DNA of 64,000 nt from positions 1-64,000 of the forward strand of contig DASYXT010000085.1 of assembly GCA_035934555.1 (NCBI GenBank), written 5' to 3'. Each line of letters begins with the position of its first letter. The first letter of the stretch is position 1. Below the pieces are notes generated by a model. The model did not search any database. It was not told the origin of the DNA and worked only from the letters and a program-made list of their open reading frames with translations. The DNA is from DASYXT01 sp035934555 (GTDB lineage Bacteria; Verrucomicrobiota; Verrucomicrobiia; Limisphaerales; UBA8199). Of this stretch, positions 6,986-16,242 are shown piece by piece. Position numbers and translations under genes: made by a program.

Positions 6986-8356
6986 ATGCAAGCTTCTGCA
7001 GAAAAAATTTGGGTAGCGGCGCAGGGACACCTTCGTTCGATGCTCAGCGCTGACACTTACAATCTCTGGTTTGCGCCCTTGCGCGCCTGTGGGCAGGACA
7101 ACAGCGGATTGGTGCTGGAGGTGGCCAACGATTTTTGCGAGGTGTGGCTCAAGGATAATTACATGGGCCTGCTGCAGGACGTGGTGGCGCTGGCTTCGGG
7201 CCGGCAACTGCACATCAAGTTCCAGGTGGCGACGCCGCAGGGTAATGTGGTGATACCGCAGGCGGAACCACCGGCGGCCGAGAAGGCACCAAAAGCACTC
7301 GAACCGGCGGCGGAGCGGAACAACAACAACCATGATTTGGGGTTCAACCCCAAGAACACGTTCGATACGTTCGTGGTAGGGAACAACAACAACTTCGCGT
7401 ATGCGGCGGCGCTGGCGGTGGCGCAGGCGCCCGGCAAATCCTACAACCCGCTGTTCCTGTATGGCGGCGTAGGTTTGGGTAAAACGCACCTGCTGCATGC
7501 GATCGGCCAGTACGTGTTCAGCCACAAGAAAGGCGCGCGGGTGGCGTACCTTTCCTCCGAAAAATTTACCAACGAGTACATCGACGGCATCCAAAACAAC
7601 CAACTGGCAAAATTTCGCAAGAAGTACCGCCAGACCGATGTGCTGCTGATTGATGACATTCAGTTTCTGGCCGGCAAAGAACGCATTCAGGAGGAATTCT
7701 TTCACACGTTCAATGCCCTGCACGAAGCGCACAAGCAGATCGTGCTGACCTGCGACCGGCCGGCGAGCGAAATTCAGAATCTCGAACAACGGCTGGTGTC
7801 CCGGTTCGAGTGGGGCCTGGTAACGGATTTGCAGCCGCCGGATGTCGAGATGCGCCTGGCGATCTTGAACAAGAAAGCCCAGTTGATGGGCGTGCAGTTG
7901 CCGGATGAGGTTCTCAATTTTCTCGCCAATCGTATTCGCACCAACATCCGCCGGCTCGAAGGCGCGTTGATCCGGGTGGCTTCCTATGCGGCGTTAACCG
8001 GAAAGAAGCTCACCATCGAAGTGGTCGAAGGTCTGTTGCGCGAGATTCTGCACGAGGAAGGCCGTTACTCGATCAACATCGAGACGATCCAAAAGAAAGT
8101 CGCTGAGCACTTTGATATTCGCCTGGCGGACATGACCAGCAAACGCCGGCCGGAGAATATCGCGTTCCCGAGGCAAATCGCGATGTTCCTCGCCCGCCAG
8201 ATGACCGAGTTCTCCTTGAGCACAATCGGCGAGGCCTTCGGCGGGCGCGATCACGGCACCGTCCTGCATGCGTGCCGGTTGGTCAAAGACCGCATGGAAG
8301 TGGACGCCCACGTGCGCCAGGTCGTCAGTTACCTCGAAAAACAGCTCCTGCGGTAA
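6986..8356 (+). CDS. dnaA: Chromosomal replication initiator protein DnaA
   Basis: The replication initiator, 456 aa. Domain I spans about residues 1-80, followed by a short linker rich in Ala/Pro/Asn, then the AAA+ domain with Walker A GGVGLGKTHLL (about 160-170) and Walker B LLIDDIQFLAGKE (about 220-232). Domain IV ends with the DnaA signature GRDHGTVLHAC that reads DnaA boxes. ATG at 6986 is chosen because it follows AGGGACG and starts with MQASAEKIW, like other DnaA N-termini; the reading frame is open 147 bases further upstream, but that stretch does not look like DnaA. Confidence 0.97.
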   Translation: MQASAEKIWVAAQGHLRSMLSADTYNLWFAPLRACGQDNSGLVLEVANDFCEVWLKDNYMGLLQDVVALASGRQLHIKFQVATPQGNVVIPQAEPPAAEKAPKALEPAAERNNNNHDLGFNPKNTFDTFVVGNNNNFAYAAALAVAQAPGKSYNPLFLYGGVGLGKTHLLHAIGQYVFSHKKGARVAYLSSEKFTNEYIDGIQNNQLAKFRKKYRQTDVLLIDDIQFLAGKERIQEEFFHTFNALHEAHKQIVLTCDRPASEIQNLEQRLVSRFEWGLVTDLQPPDVEMRLAILNKKAQLMGVQLPDEVLNFLANRIRTNIRRLEGALIRVASYAALTGKKLTIEVVEGLLREILHEEGRYSINIETIQKKVAEHFDIRLADMTSKRRPENIAFPRQIAMFLARQMTEFSLSTIGEAFGGRDHGTVLHACRLVKDRMEVDAHVRQVVSYLEKQLLR

Positions 8357-8376
8357 GGCCCACCGGGCATCTCACC

Positions 8377-9399
8377 GTGTCCGTCATTGAAGTCAGCCGT
8401 CTCACCAAGGCCTTCCGCACCTATAAGAAGCGGCCGGGCTTTGGCGGCGCTTTGCGCGGGCTGTTCCGGCGCCATTACGAGCAAACGGTCGCGGTCAAGG
8501 AAGTCAGTTTCACAATCGAACCCGGGGAGTTGGTAGGGTTTTTGGGGCCAAATGGAGCGGGGAAAACCACGACCTTAAAAATGCTTTCCGGGTTGCTCTA
8601 CCCCAGCAGCGGCTCGGCCCGGGTGCTGGGTTATGTGCCCTGGGAGCGCAACGACGGTTATCGCAGACAATTCGCACTATTGCTCGGCCAAAAGAACCAG
8701 CTCTGGTGGGATTTGCCGGCCCAGGAATCCTTCGAGCTGAACGCCGAGATTTACGGGTTGGACCGCGCGACCTTCGAAGGGCGCGTAGCGCAAATGACGG
8801 AGTTGCTCGGGGTGCGGCACAAGCTCAACGTGAGCGTGCGGGAACTGTCGCTGGGCGAGCGAACCAAGATGGAGCTGATCGCCTCGCTGTTGCACGAGCC
8901 GCGCGTGCTGTTTCTGGATGAGCCGACCATTGGCCTGGACGTGGTGTCGCAAAAGACCGTCCGCGAGTTTCTCCGCGAGCACAATGCGCGGCACCACACC
9001 ACCATCCTGCTCACCAGCCATTACATGGCCGACATCCAGGAGCTTTGCCGGCGCGTTATCATCATTGACCACGGCACAATCTTTTTCGACGGCCTGCTTA
9101 GCCAGGTCGTGGACCGCTTCGCCGATTCCAAGTTGGTGCGCATCGAGTGCAAAAGCGATACCCCGTGGTCGGCCGAGCACCTGGGCAAATATGGGGAGTT
9201 GCTCGAGCAAACGCCCGGCACGATTCAATTGAAAGTCAAACGTGACCGAGTGATCCCGGTATGCAAGGCGTTGCTCGATGACTTGCCGGTAACGGATATC
9301 GACATCCAGGAAGTCCCGATCGAAGAGGTCATCCGGCGCATTTTCGCCAGGGAAGAACCCGGACCGGAAACCCAAAAAAGCGCCCCGGCAGGTCAATGA
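8377..9399 (+). CDS. ABC-2 type transporter ATP-binding protein, no permease alongside
   Basis: A 340-aa ABC ATPase. Walker A is GPNGAGKTTTLKML, the signature is LSLGERTKMELI, Walker B is VLFLDEPTIGLD and the H-loop is LLTSHYM. The N-terminal FRTYKKRPGFGGALRGLFRR and the ALLLGQKNQLWWDLPA segment mark a subgroup that normally pairs with two ABC-2 permeases. The start is a GTG at 8377, 20 bases after dnaA. The usual permease genes do not follow; the next gene is a lipoprotein. Either the permeases lie elsewhere or the operon has been broken. Confidence 0.9.
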   Translation: MSVIEVSRLTKAFRTYKKRPGFGGALRGLFRRHYEQTVAVKEVSFTIEPGELVGFLGPNGAGKTTTLKMLSGLLYPSSGSARVLGYVPWERNDGYRRQFALLLGQKNQLWWDLPAQESFELNAEIYGLDRATFEGRVAQMTELLGVRHKLNVSVRELSLGERTKMELIASLLHEPRVLFLDEPTIGLDVVSQKTVREFLREHNARHHTTILLTSHYMADIQELCRRVIIIDHGTIFFDGLLSQVVDRFADSKLVRIECKSDTPWSAEHLGKYGELLEQTPGTIQLKVKRDRVIPVCKALLDDLPVTDIDIQEVPIEEVIRRIFAREEPGPETQKSAPAGQ

Positions 9400-9454
9400 C
9401 TATTACACAATCCTTAGATAGCAATTAGCAGAATGCTTCATTAAGGATTTGGCA

Positions 9455-9484
9455 TTGAGAATTTGTTATTGAACGTTGTAAATC
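9455..9484 (+). promoter_or_regulatory. Possible sigma-70 type promoter for the PEGA-like lipoprotein
   Basis: TTGAGA at 9455-9460 is followed 18 bases later by TAAATC at 9479-9484. The downstream start codon is at 9512. Matches are partial, so this is only a candidate. Confidence 0.3.
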
Positions 9485-9511
9485 TGCGATGATCAAGTAG
9501 TATGTACTGCT

Positions 9512-10009
9512 ATGAAAAATGCACTGTTTTTTGCAACGGGCTTAACGGCCGTGATGTTGCTGGCGGGTTGTGAAACCGTGCCGCCCGGGGTCGAACGCGG
9601 CCCGCAAGGAACCATCGCCTATGACGTGTTCATCGAAGCGTCCCCTCCGGGGGCGCGCATTGAAGCCAATGGTGAAGTGGTCGGGAACACGCCGCTGCAT
9701 TTGAAAATCTTCGGCGATAAAGACGGCACCTTCCATGACTTCGGCTCGTATTACTACGTCATTCGGGCCCTCCCCTTGACCACCAATCAGTTCGTCCAAA
9801 CACGTGCGTTCCGCACCGGGCGCTGGTTCACGCCCGAGGACTACGTCCCGGGGCATATTTATTTTGACATGAACACCCCGCCCCCGCCGGCTCCGGCATA
9901 TCCAACGCCGCCGCCCGCGTATTATTACCCGCCCCCGGCTTATTATTACGGTCCGCCTTATTACTACGGCCCTGGCTTCCGGTTTTATTTTGGCGGACGG
10001 CATTGGTAA
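9512..10009 (+). CDS. PEGA-like lipoprotein with Pro/Tyr-rich tail
   Basis: A 165-aa predicted lipoprotein. The signal ends in the lipobox LLAGC (Cys19), so it should be lipid-anchored. Residues about 35-75 (FIEASPPGARIEANGEVVG then TPLHLKI) match the PEGA pattern, a small surface-associated domain of unknown function. The C-terminus is a repeat of proline and tyrosine runs (PPPAYYYPPP type) followed by Gly/Phe. No catalytic motif is visible. It could be a surface or peptidoglycan-associated structural protein. Confidence 0.75.
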   Translation: MKNALFFATGLTAVMLLAGCETVPPGVERGPQGTIAYDVFIEASPPGARIEANGEVVGNTPLHLKIFGDKDGTFHDFGSYYYVIRALPLTTNQFVQTRAFRTGRWFTPEDYVPGHIYFDMNTPPPPAPAYPTPPPAYYYPPPAYYYGPPYYYGPGFRFYFGGRHW

Positions 10010-10059
10010 AATTCGGGGAGCGTGGAGCGGAGAGCGAACGGTGCACGGCCTTCACGGCC

Positions 10060-11124
10060 TCACACCAGCCCGGCCTGTTCCGGCCAACCGCACACCACGT
10101 TCAAGGTCTGGACGGCTTGACCGCCGGCACCCTTGAGCAAATTGTCCTCGGCGCTCAGCACGAGCAACCGCCCGGTGCGGGGGTCGGCTCGGAAGGCGAG
10201 CTCGAGGAAGTTGGTGCCGACAACGTTCTTGGTGTCGGGGAGGCTCTTGCCGGGTAACAAGCGAACGAAAGGTTCGGCGCCGTACGCGGCCTGGTAACAC
10301 GCGGCGACCTGTTGCTCGAACTGCTCCAACTCGCTCGCATTATTCCGTTTCTGCGCCGGTTCCAGATAGAGCGTCGTAAGAATGCCACGACTGACGGGGA
10401 CCAAATGAGGCGTGAATTGGATCACCACCGGCTGGCCGGCGGCGACCGACAGTTCCTGCTCGATTTCGGACAAGTGCCTGTGTTTGGGAATTCCGTAGGG
10501 ACGCAGGCTTTCATTGCACTCAACGAAAAGGTAGTCAGGTTCAGCTTTTCGCCCGGCGCCGCTGACGCCGCTGAGCGAGTCGGCAATCATGCCAGCCGGT
10601 TTGATCAATCCCGCTTTGAGCAACGGGATGCAGGGGAGCAGAATGCTGGTCGGATAACAACCCGGCGAGGCAAGCAGGGATGCGCCTTTAATCTGCTGAC
10701 GATAAATCTCGGGCAGCGCATACACGGCTTGGGGGAGCAAGTCCGGCGCCGGATGCGCGTGGCCGTAGAATTCTTTATAAATCGCCGGGTTGCGGACACG
10801 GAAATCCGCGCTGAGATCAATCACCCGGCAGCCGGCCTGGAGTAGCGGGCGGGCGAACTCAGCCGCCACGCCATGGGGCAGGGCCAGAAAAATGGTGCCG
10901 GCGTCGCGCGCCAGGGTCTCAACGTTCGGTTCGGCAAATCGCAGCCTTTTTGCCGCGGGATAATGCGCAAACCGGGGGAAGACCTCGGCGAGCATTCGGC
11001 CGGCGTATTGGCGCGAGGTGATGGCAACAAGCTCAGCGCGGGGATGGGCCAGCAACAGCCGAACCAATTCCTCACCGGAATAGCCGGAAGCGCCAACGAT
11101 CCCAACCTTGCCCTTCGATTCCAT
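10060..11124 (-). CDS. argC: N-acetyl-gamma-glutamyl-phosphate reductase
   Basis: The third enzyme of arginine biosynthesis, reducing N-acetylglutamyl phosphate with NADPH. The dinucleotide-binding loop is VGIVGASGYSGEEL near the N-terminus, and the catalytic cysteine is Cys156 in ASPGCYPTS. ADFRVRN and the later GVSGAGRK motif are also family-typical. At 354 aa it has the usual length. ATG at 11124 is chosen over an upstream in-frame start, which would fall in the terminator hairpin of the ribosomal operon. No other arg gene is in the window. Confidence 0.95.
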   Translation of the reverse strand: MESKGKVGIVGASGYSGEELVRLLLAHPRAELVAITSRQYAGRMLAEVFPRFAHYPAAKRLRFAEPNVETLARDAGTIFLALPHGVAAEFARPLLQAGCRVIDLSADFRVRNPAIYKEFYGHAHPAPDLLPQAVYALPEIYRQQIKGASLLASPGCYPTSILLPCIPLLKAGLIKPAGMIADSLSGVSGAGRKAEPDYLFVECNESLRPYGIPKHRHLSEIEQELSVAAGQPVVIQFTPHLVPVSRGILTTLYLEPAQKRNNASELEQFEQQVAACYQAAYGAEPFVRLLPGKSLPDTKNVVGTNFLELAFRADPRTGRLLVLSAEDNLLKGAGGQAVQTLNVVCGWPEQAGLV

Positions 11125-11133
11125 ATAGATAGT

Positions 11134-11167
11134 AAAAAGCCCCGCCAGCATAACACCAGCGGGGCTT
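11134..11167 (-). terminator. Intrinsic terminator of the rplM-rpsI operon
   Basis: On the minus strand, 18 bases after the rpsI stop codon, a perfect 9-bp GC-rich stem (aagccccgc / gcggggctt) closes on a 13-base loop and is followed by a run of U. It lies just upstream of the argC start, so it separates the ribosomal operon from argC. Confidence 0.88.
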
Positions 11168-11184
11168 GGCGGAAATGAATCGGT

Positions 11185-11601
11185 TTAACGTTTGCTGTAC
11201 TGGAAGCGTTTCCGCGCGCCGGGCTGGCCGTACTTCTTGCGTTCGCGCATGCGCGGGTCGCGCGTCAGAAAGCCTTCGGCTTTCAGAAGCGGGCGCAGGT
11301 TGGCATCGACGGTCAGGAGGGCGCGAGCCAGCCCATGGCGGACGGCGCCGGCCTGGCCGAGAGGGCCGCCGCCCGAGACGGTGATCTGGGCGTCGAATTT
11401 GTCAGTCGTGCCGGTGACGGTCAGCGGCTGCGTTGCCATGGCCCGCTGCGTTTCCATCGGGAAATAATTCTCAAAAGGCCGGCCGTTGATCTGGATTTTA
11501 CCGGTGCCGGAAGCGAGGCGCACGCGGGCGACGGCGGTTTTGCGCCGGCCGGTGCCCAAATGTTGGTCGGTCTTGGAATCGGGGAGTTTGATGTCGGACA
11601 T
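11185..11601 (-). CDS. rpsI: 30S ribosomal protein S9
   Basis: Small-subunit ribosomal protein contacting the P-site tRNA through its C-terminal tail. GTGRRKTAVARVRL, the GGGPLGQAGAVRHGLARAL core, and the terminal GARKRFQYSKR are diagnostic. At 138 aa it is slightly longer than the usual 130, through an N-terminal extension of about 15 residues. It follows rplM by 21 bases, the standard pairing. Confidence 0.98.
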   Translation of the reverse strand: MSDIKLPDSKTDQHLGTGRRKTAVARVRLASGTGKIQINGRPFENYFPMETQRAMATQPLTVTGTTDKFDAQITVSGGGPLGQAGAVRHGLARALLTVDANLRPLLKAEGFLTRDPRMRERKKYGQPGARKRFQYSKR

Positions 11602-11622
11602 GGCTTGCGGTAGGCGTTGAGA

Positions 11623-12057
11623 TTATTTGGCGGGCGCGAGCGCTTCGGGCATTTGCGCGGCGTGCGGGTGGGTGTCGCCCTTATACACTTTAAGCTTGGT
11701 CATCAGGACGCGTCCCAGCCGGTTCTTGGGCACCATGCCCCGAACGGCGCGGGTGATCAGCATCTCGGGATGGCGGGCGCGCAGTTGCCCCACGGTGGCA
11801 TAACGCTCTCCCCCCTTCCAACCTGAATACGTCATGTACGTCTTGCCGATTTCTTTCTTACCGGTGACCCGGACCTTTTCCGCGTTAATGACAATGACAA
11901 AATCGCCGGCGTCCAGGTGCGGCGTAAACACCGGTTTGTTCTTCCCGCGCAGAATATCGGCGACCTGCGCAGCCAGCCGCCCCAGGACCGCGCCGTCAGC
12001 ATTGATCACATGCCACTTGCGCTCATCCAAATTCACTTTCGGTAAATACGTTTTCAT
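11623..12057 (-). CDS. rplM: 50S ribosomal protein L13
   Basis: Early-assembling large-subunit protein, 144 aa. WHVINADGAVLGRLAAQVAD, GDFVIVINAEKVRVTG and the VRGMVPKNRLGR motif are the L13 signatures. It is the first gene of the rplM-rpsI operon, with a clear promoter just upstream. In some bacteria L13 represses its own operon; no leader structure is obvious here. Confidence 0.98.
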   Translation of the reverse strand: MKTYLPKVNLDERKWHVINADGAVLGRLAAQVADILRGKNKPVFTPHLDAGDFVIVINAEKVRVTGKKEIGKTYMTYSGWKGGERYATVGQLRARHPEMLITRAVRGMVPKNRLGRVLMTKLKVYKGDTHPHAAQMPEALAPAK

Positions 12058-12082
12058 CTCGAGTCCTGATAAAAGAGGGGTG

Positions 12083-12110
12083 AAATTAGCAAACCAGGGC
12101 GTGAAGTCAA
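12083..12110 (-). promoter_or_regulatory. Sigma-70 promoter of rplM-rpsI
   Basis: Reading the minus strand, TTGACT (12105-12110) is followed after 16 bases by TAATTT (12083-12088). Transcription would begin about 20 bases upstream of the rplM ATG at 12057. Confidence 0.65.
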
Positions 12111-12133
12111 TAGAGGTTTTTTACCTTACCGTT

Positions 12134-13987
12134 TCACCACCGGCCGTCCACCCCTGGCCGCCAGAAGTCCCCGCTCCCTTCGTAGGCGCCGAGATCTGGC
12201 GCATCGACCCCCGGGGTGGTGAATTGAGGGATCGCCACCCCCGCGTGGACGCCCGCAGCGGCAACGCGCAGCCGGAAATCCTCCCCGGCCCAATCCATTA
12301 ACTGCTCCTGAGGCGCATTTCCCAGGAAGAGCGTATTGGCCGCCTGATAGGAGTAAAAATCGCGGGTCCAGAACGCGGGGTCGGGGTCGAAGTTGGGCCA
12401 CATGTCATAGGTATGCGTGCCCAGGCGATCGCAGTTGAACAGGGTGTTATTGTAGAGTTGATGGCCAAAAGCCGGTGCGTTGATCCGAATTCCCGCGTCG
12501 CCCTGGTTGTTCCAGCACACATTGTGGTCCACGACGAAATTGCGGCACCAGTTGTCCAGGTAAATCAGCGGGGAGGGGCCGCCCGAGAGGGTGTTGTCGT
12601 GGAGCCAATTGTAAGCGATGCGGGTCGCGACGCCATCGGCGGCGCGGGCATTGACGCCCCAGACGTAAATCGCGCCGAGATCCCGGCACAACACGCCTGG
12701 AAAAGACAGGTCATTCAAATAGATGCTATGCCCCGCGCCGGCGGGCTGAAGCAGGTCGCGTCCGGAATGGTGCGCCGAGTTGAAGGCCACCAGCGTATGA
12801 GTGCCTTCCAGCCGGAGCGCGCAGGCGTAGGTCCCGGAATAATCCGAATTGGAAAACCGGTTGCGGACGATGCTGTTGCCGTATCCGCCGCACACGACTG
12901 CCGAACCCGCAGTATCCCGGATTGTGCAGCCGTGCAGGACGTTGTTGGTGCCGGCGAGCCAAATCCCGCTGCCGGCCGGGTTGTCTCCACAGAACGAGTA
13001 GCCCCAGGTGTACTTCAGATAGTGACTTAGAAATAGGCCCTGGCAATCGTCCAGCAGATTATGAGTGCCGGTGAGGCGGACCGCGCCCGCGCGCAGGCGC
13101 AACCCGTGCACTGTGACGTAGCTTTGGCCGTTGAAATCAATGCACCAGAACCTCCGTTTCATTTCGACGATATGGCGGGCGGGGTCCGCGCCATTGTTCA
13201 GGCGGAGCGACAGGGTATTGCCGCCGAATCCGTTTTCCAGCCGCCACTCGTTGTCTCCTGGCGGCGCACCACGCACTCCCCAAACAAAACCCACGCCGGT
13301 GCCGGTGAACCATGGCTGGGACTGGCTCGCCGGGTCCACTGTCAGAGTGTCGCCCGCCGACGCTATGACTCGCGCGCATTGCCAGGACCACCTCTCACCG
13401 AGCCCGCCACTGAACCAGGCGCCGACCCAGAAATTATTCGGATGCCCGGCCCAAGCGGGGCTTCGCACGACGTTCGGCGCGGCGGCATCGACGCTGACCG
13501 ACGCCACCGCCGGATGTAACAGGTCTCCTGCGCCGAAATGGGGATAGCGCGCCTCATGCGCCATCTTCCCATCCACAAACACCTGGTCATAGCCCGTGCC
13601 CAGGCTGGTTGCGGCAGCGGCCGAATAAATCCCCTGAGCGGAACTGGTCCAACCGGAGAGCAGGTCCACGCCGGTGACAATCACCACCTCATTGGAGTAA
13701 GCGGCGAAAGTGATTGGCGCCCGGGCGGTTCCGGATGCCCGCGGCCGGAGCGTCTCTCGATAAGTTCCCGCGCGGATCCAGCAGGTATCCCCCGCCTTGA
13801 TGGTTCGGGCTGCCTGCGCCAGCGTCTGGAACGGTTCAGCGATATTGGTGCCCGCATTCGCATCCGACCCGTCCGCCGCGACAAAGAACGTCGCCGCCCC
13901 GCTGCGCAGGGGAATTATCAAATAGATGTGGCCAAGGAAAATAAGATTACAAATCCAAAAGCGCACGCCCGGTGCCAACAGCCGCAT
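12134..13987 (-). CDS. Secreted right-handed beta-helix repeat protein
   Basis: A 617-aa exported protein. A hydrophobic signal (about residues 10-30) is followed by a short segment (FFVAADGSDANAGT, then PFQTLAQAARTIKAGDTCWI) that is typical of secreted parallel beta-helix proteins, many of them polysaccharide lyases or glycosidases. The central part has repeated Asn-rich rungs such as GIWLAGTNNVLHGCTI and YNWLHDNTLSG. It ends with a DLGAYEG motif, also common in this group. The function may be polysaccharide degradation, but no catalytic residues can be named and the substrate is unknown. It may be monocistronic. Confidence 0.8.
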   Translation of the reverse strand: MRLLAPGVRFWICNLIFLGHIYLIIPLRSGAATFFVAADGSDANAGTNIAEPFQTLAQAARTIKAGDTCWIRAGTYRETLRPRASGTARAPITFAAYSNEVVIVTGVDLLSGWTSSAQGIYSAAAATSLGTGYDQVFVDGKMAHEARYPHFGAGDLLHPAVASVSVDAAAPNVVRSPAWAGHPNNFWVGAWFSGGLGERWSWQCARVIASAGDTLTVDPASQSQPWFTGTGVGFVWGVRGAPPGDNEWRLENGFGGNTLSLRLNNGADPARHIVEMKRRFWCIDFNGQSYVTVHGLRLRAGAVRLTGTHNLLDDCQGLFLSHYLKYTWGYSFCGDNPAGSGIWLAGTNNVLHGCTIRDTAGSAVVCGGYGNSIVRNRFSNSDYSGTYACALRLEGTHTLVAFNSAHHSGRDLLQPAGAGHSIYLNDLSFPGVLCRDLGAIYVWGVNARAADGVATRIAYNWLHDNTLSGGPSPLIYLDNWCRNFVVDHNVCWNNQGDAGIRINAPAFGHQLYNNTLFNCDRLGTHTYDMWPNFDPDPAFWTRDFYSYQAANTLFLGNAPQEQLMDWAGEDFRLRVAAAGVHAGVAIPQFTTPGVDAPDLGAYEGSGDFWRPGVDGRW

Positions 13988-14305
13988 CTATGGAGAATGC
14001 GGAATCACCCGGGGCACGGCAAATGGCAATTTGTCTGATATTGCTTTTGCGGGTAGATTCACGAACTAATGGGCAGCGGGGAGGAGACGGGCCTCCTCGC
14101 AGCGGTACGTAGTAATTCCTCAGCGCGAAGGGGACGATGCCGTCATTCCCCCTTCCCCTCCTCAAATGAACGAGGCGGTCCCGCCCCCGAAACCTTTGAA
14201 GCCTTTGGAAGCCTTTAAAGCGCCTTGCAATCCCGCTCCCGGCCATCCATGCTGGAACAAGCGGTAAGTTGTAACCCCGTGCCCTTATGGGGGTGAGTGA
14301 ACCGA
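13988..14305. other. Spacer upstream of the RG-rich protein gene
   Basis: This divergent spacer has no gene. It includes three near-copies of cctttgaag at about 14190-14220, and a small hairpin whose aacccc (14273-14278) can pair with the ggggg (14289-14293) that serves as ribosome-binding site for the downstream gene. No strong promoter is recognised. Confidence 0.4.
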
Positions 14306-16138
14306 ATGAGCACAGTACCTGAAAGCGATTTTGATTTAGAGAAACTATTCCTGCCCGCCTGGGCCCAGGAGGCCCCGTCCTCGGTCAAGTACGCCAAGTA
14401 CGAAGGCGAGACGGAACGGCCGGACCGGCGTGGCGAGCGCCGCGGGCCGCGGCCACCGCGCCGCTCCGGCCCCCCCGGCGGACGTGGCGAAGGCGACCGC
14501 CCCAGAGGCGGGCGTGGGCCGAGTGGTCGCGAACACGGCGGAGCGCCTGGGGAAAGCCAGCGAAGCTGGCAGGGGCCGCGAGGGGCTGACCGGCGAGGCC
14601 CGCCCCGCGAACGCCGCGAACCACCGGCGCCTTTGCCGGAGATCACCGTGTCGCTGTTGCCGGATGAGCGGGGTGTCGAATCCCTCGCGCGGCAAATCAA
14701 AATGACCGGCCGCGCGTTTCCCTTGTTCGATATCGCGCAGATGATTCTGCAAAAGCCGGAGCGGCATTCGGTGGTATTCGGCATCAAGAAGAATCAGGAA
14801 GGCAAACCCATCCAACCGTTGTTCGTTTGCGCGTTGGATGACACCCTTTGGCTTTCTGAAGACGAAGCCATCAGCCACGTGCTGCACAAGCACTTTGCCA
14901 CGTTCTACCAGGCGGAGAAAACCGCCACCGAACCGCCCAAAGGCAAGTACACGTTTGTGGCTCAGTGCGGGTTGAGTGGGACCATCCTGGGGCCGCCTAA
15001 TTATCACGATTATCAAAACCAATTACGCAAACTGCATGGCGAGCGCTTTGCCCGCATGCCCTTCGAGGCTTTCAAAGCCCGCGTCCGCATCGTCAAAGAC
15101 GAGGCGGTGGTCAAGAAGTGGGTCGAGGACCAGAGCTGGAAGACCGAGTACCTGTGCTTGAACATGCCCGAACCGCTGCGGCTGCCCAGCATGGAATCCG
15201 TCGAGAAGCACTTTCGCGAGCAGCACAAGGACAATATCATCAAACCGGTCGAATCGCACACGCTGGGCGGGATTGCGGCCCGGGGTTTGCGCAGCCACGA
15301 ACTGGCGCGCCTGGTGCGCAGTGCGTGGGAGGACCAAAGACGCTTTCCGTTGCAAATCGCGACTGTGCTCAGCCAGCAGTTCGCCGGCCATGGCTTGCAG
15401 TTCTTCAAAGTTAACAAGACCATTACGCACGTGTCGGTCGCCCGGCCCCATTACCTGGACCTGACGCTGACGCCCGTCTCCGAGGGGGTGAAACGGGTTG
15501 TCGATTACATCAACACCCATCCAAAATGCACGCGGCGCAAATTATTTGAAGCGCTCGCGCCAGCGCCCACCGTGCTGCCCGTCGCGCCGCCTGCCGCGCC
15601 CGAACCCACTGCGCCAGCCGCGCCCGAATCCGCCGCACCCCAAAGTGCGGGAGTGCCGCCGGCACCTGAATTGCAGCGGGAACCGACGGCCGAACAGAAT
15701 GCGTTAATTGCCGACCTGCATTGGCTCATTCACCAGGGACATGTCATCGAGTTTGCCAACGGCACGCTGGAAACCGCCAAAAAGCCCCTGCCGCGCCCGG
15801 CCAAGCCGATCAAGCCCGCCGCGCCGGGGCCGGAGACGGCCGAAGCGCAACCAGCCAACGGCGCCGTGGCTGAAGCGGCATCGCCAACCGGCGAAGCCAC
15901 GACGACGAACGCGGCCGCAGGGGAGAACGAGGCCCCGCCCGAGCCGGGGGAATCACAAACGAACGTGAGCACGGAGGCGGCGCCCGCTTCCGAGAACCCG
16001 GAAAATCCGGCAGCTTCTTCAACGACGACCGAAGCGCTTTCGCCTACACTTGCAACCGAAGCCAGCTCAAACGGCATGCCGAGCTCCCGCTCTGAGGAAA
16101 CCCCGGTCCCCTCGGGGGGGCCGTCCGTGCCCTCCTGA
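14306..16138 (+). CDS. RG-rich putative RNA-binding protein of unknown function
   Basis: I do not recognise a named family. The 610-aa protein has three parts. Residues about 35-110 are dominated by Arg, Gly and Pro with RGG-like pieces (RGERRGPRPPRR, GGRGEGDRPRGGRG), as in disordered RNA-binding tails. Residues about 115-425 are an ordered core with conserved-looking segments such as VSLLPDERGVESLARQIK and RLRVDYIN-like stretches, and FKARVRIVKDEAVVKKW. The last 180 residues are Ala/Pro/Glu low complexity with one ordered island (EQNALIADLHWLIHQGHVIE) that looks like a small winged helix. The ATG at 14306 follows GGGGGTGA. The DEAD-box helicase gene 104 bases downstream suggests a shared RNA role. 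Confidence 0.65.
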   Translation: MSTVPESDFDLEKLFLPAWAQEAPSSVKYAKYEGETERPDRRGERRGPRPPRRSGPPGGRGEGDRPRGGRGPSGREHGGAPGESQRSWQGPRGADRRGPPRERREPPAPLPEITVSLLPDERGVESLARQIKMTGRAFPLFDIAQMILQKPERHSVVFGIKKNQEGKPIQPLFVCALDDTLWLSEDEAISHVLHKHFATFYQAEKTATEPPKGKYTFVAQCGLSGTILGPPNYHDYQNQLRKLHGERFARMPFEAFKARVRIVKDEAVVKKWVEDQSWKTEYLCLNMPEPLRLPSMESVEKHFREQHKDNIIKPVESHTLGGIAARGLRSHELARLVRSAWEDQRRFPLQIATVLSQQFAGHGLQFFKVNKTITHVSVARPHYLDLTLTPVSEGVKRVVDYINTHPKCTRRKLFEALAPAPTVLPVAPPAAPEPTAPAAPESAAPQSAGVPPAPELQREPTAEQNALIADLHWLIHQGHVIEFANGTLETAKKPLPRPAKPIKPAAPGPETAEAQPANGAVAEAASPTGEATTTNAAAGENEAPPEPGESQTNVSTEAAPASENPENPAASSTTTEALSPTLATEASSNGMPSSRSEETPVPSGGPSVPS

Positions 16139-16242
16139 AATTTCAATGGGATTACCGGGCAATGGGTGGTTGGCGGTGAGCCACACGCATAAGCGAATGG
16201 GATGGCGCTGGTTTCGGCCGCTCTCAGCAGCAACACTTCAAT

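Noticed and set aside
6803..7789. 328-aa minus-strand reading frame opposite dnaA
   Set aside because: DnaA motifs are intact on the plus strand; the antisense protein has no domain.
9400..9511. Permease genes for the orphan ABC ATPase
   Set aside because: There is no reading frame with membrane helices in this gap.
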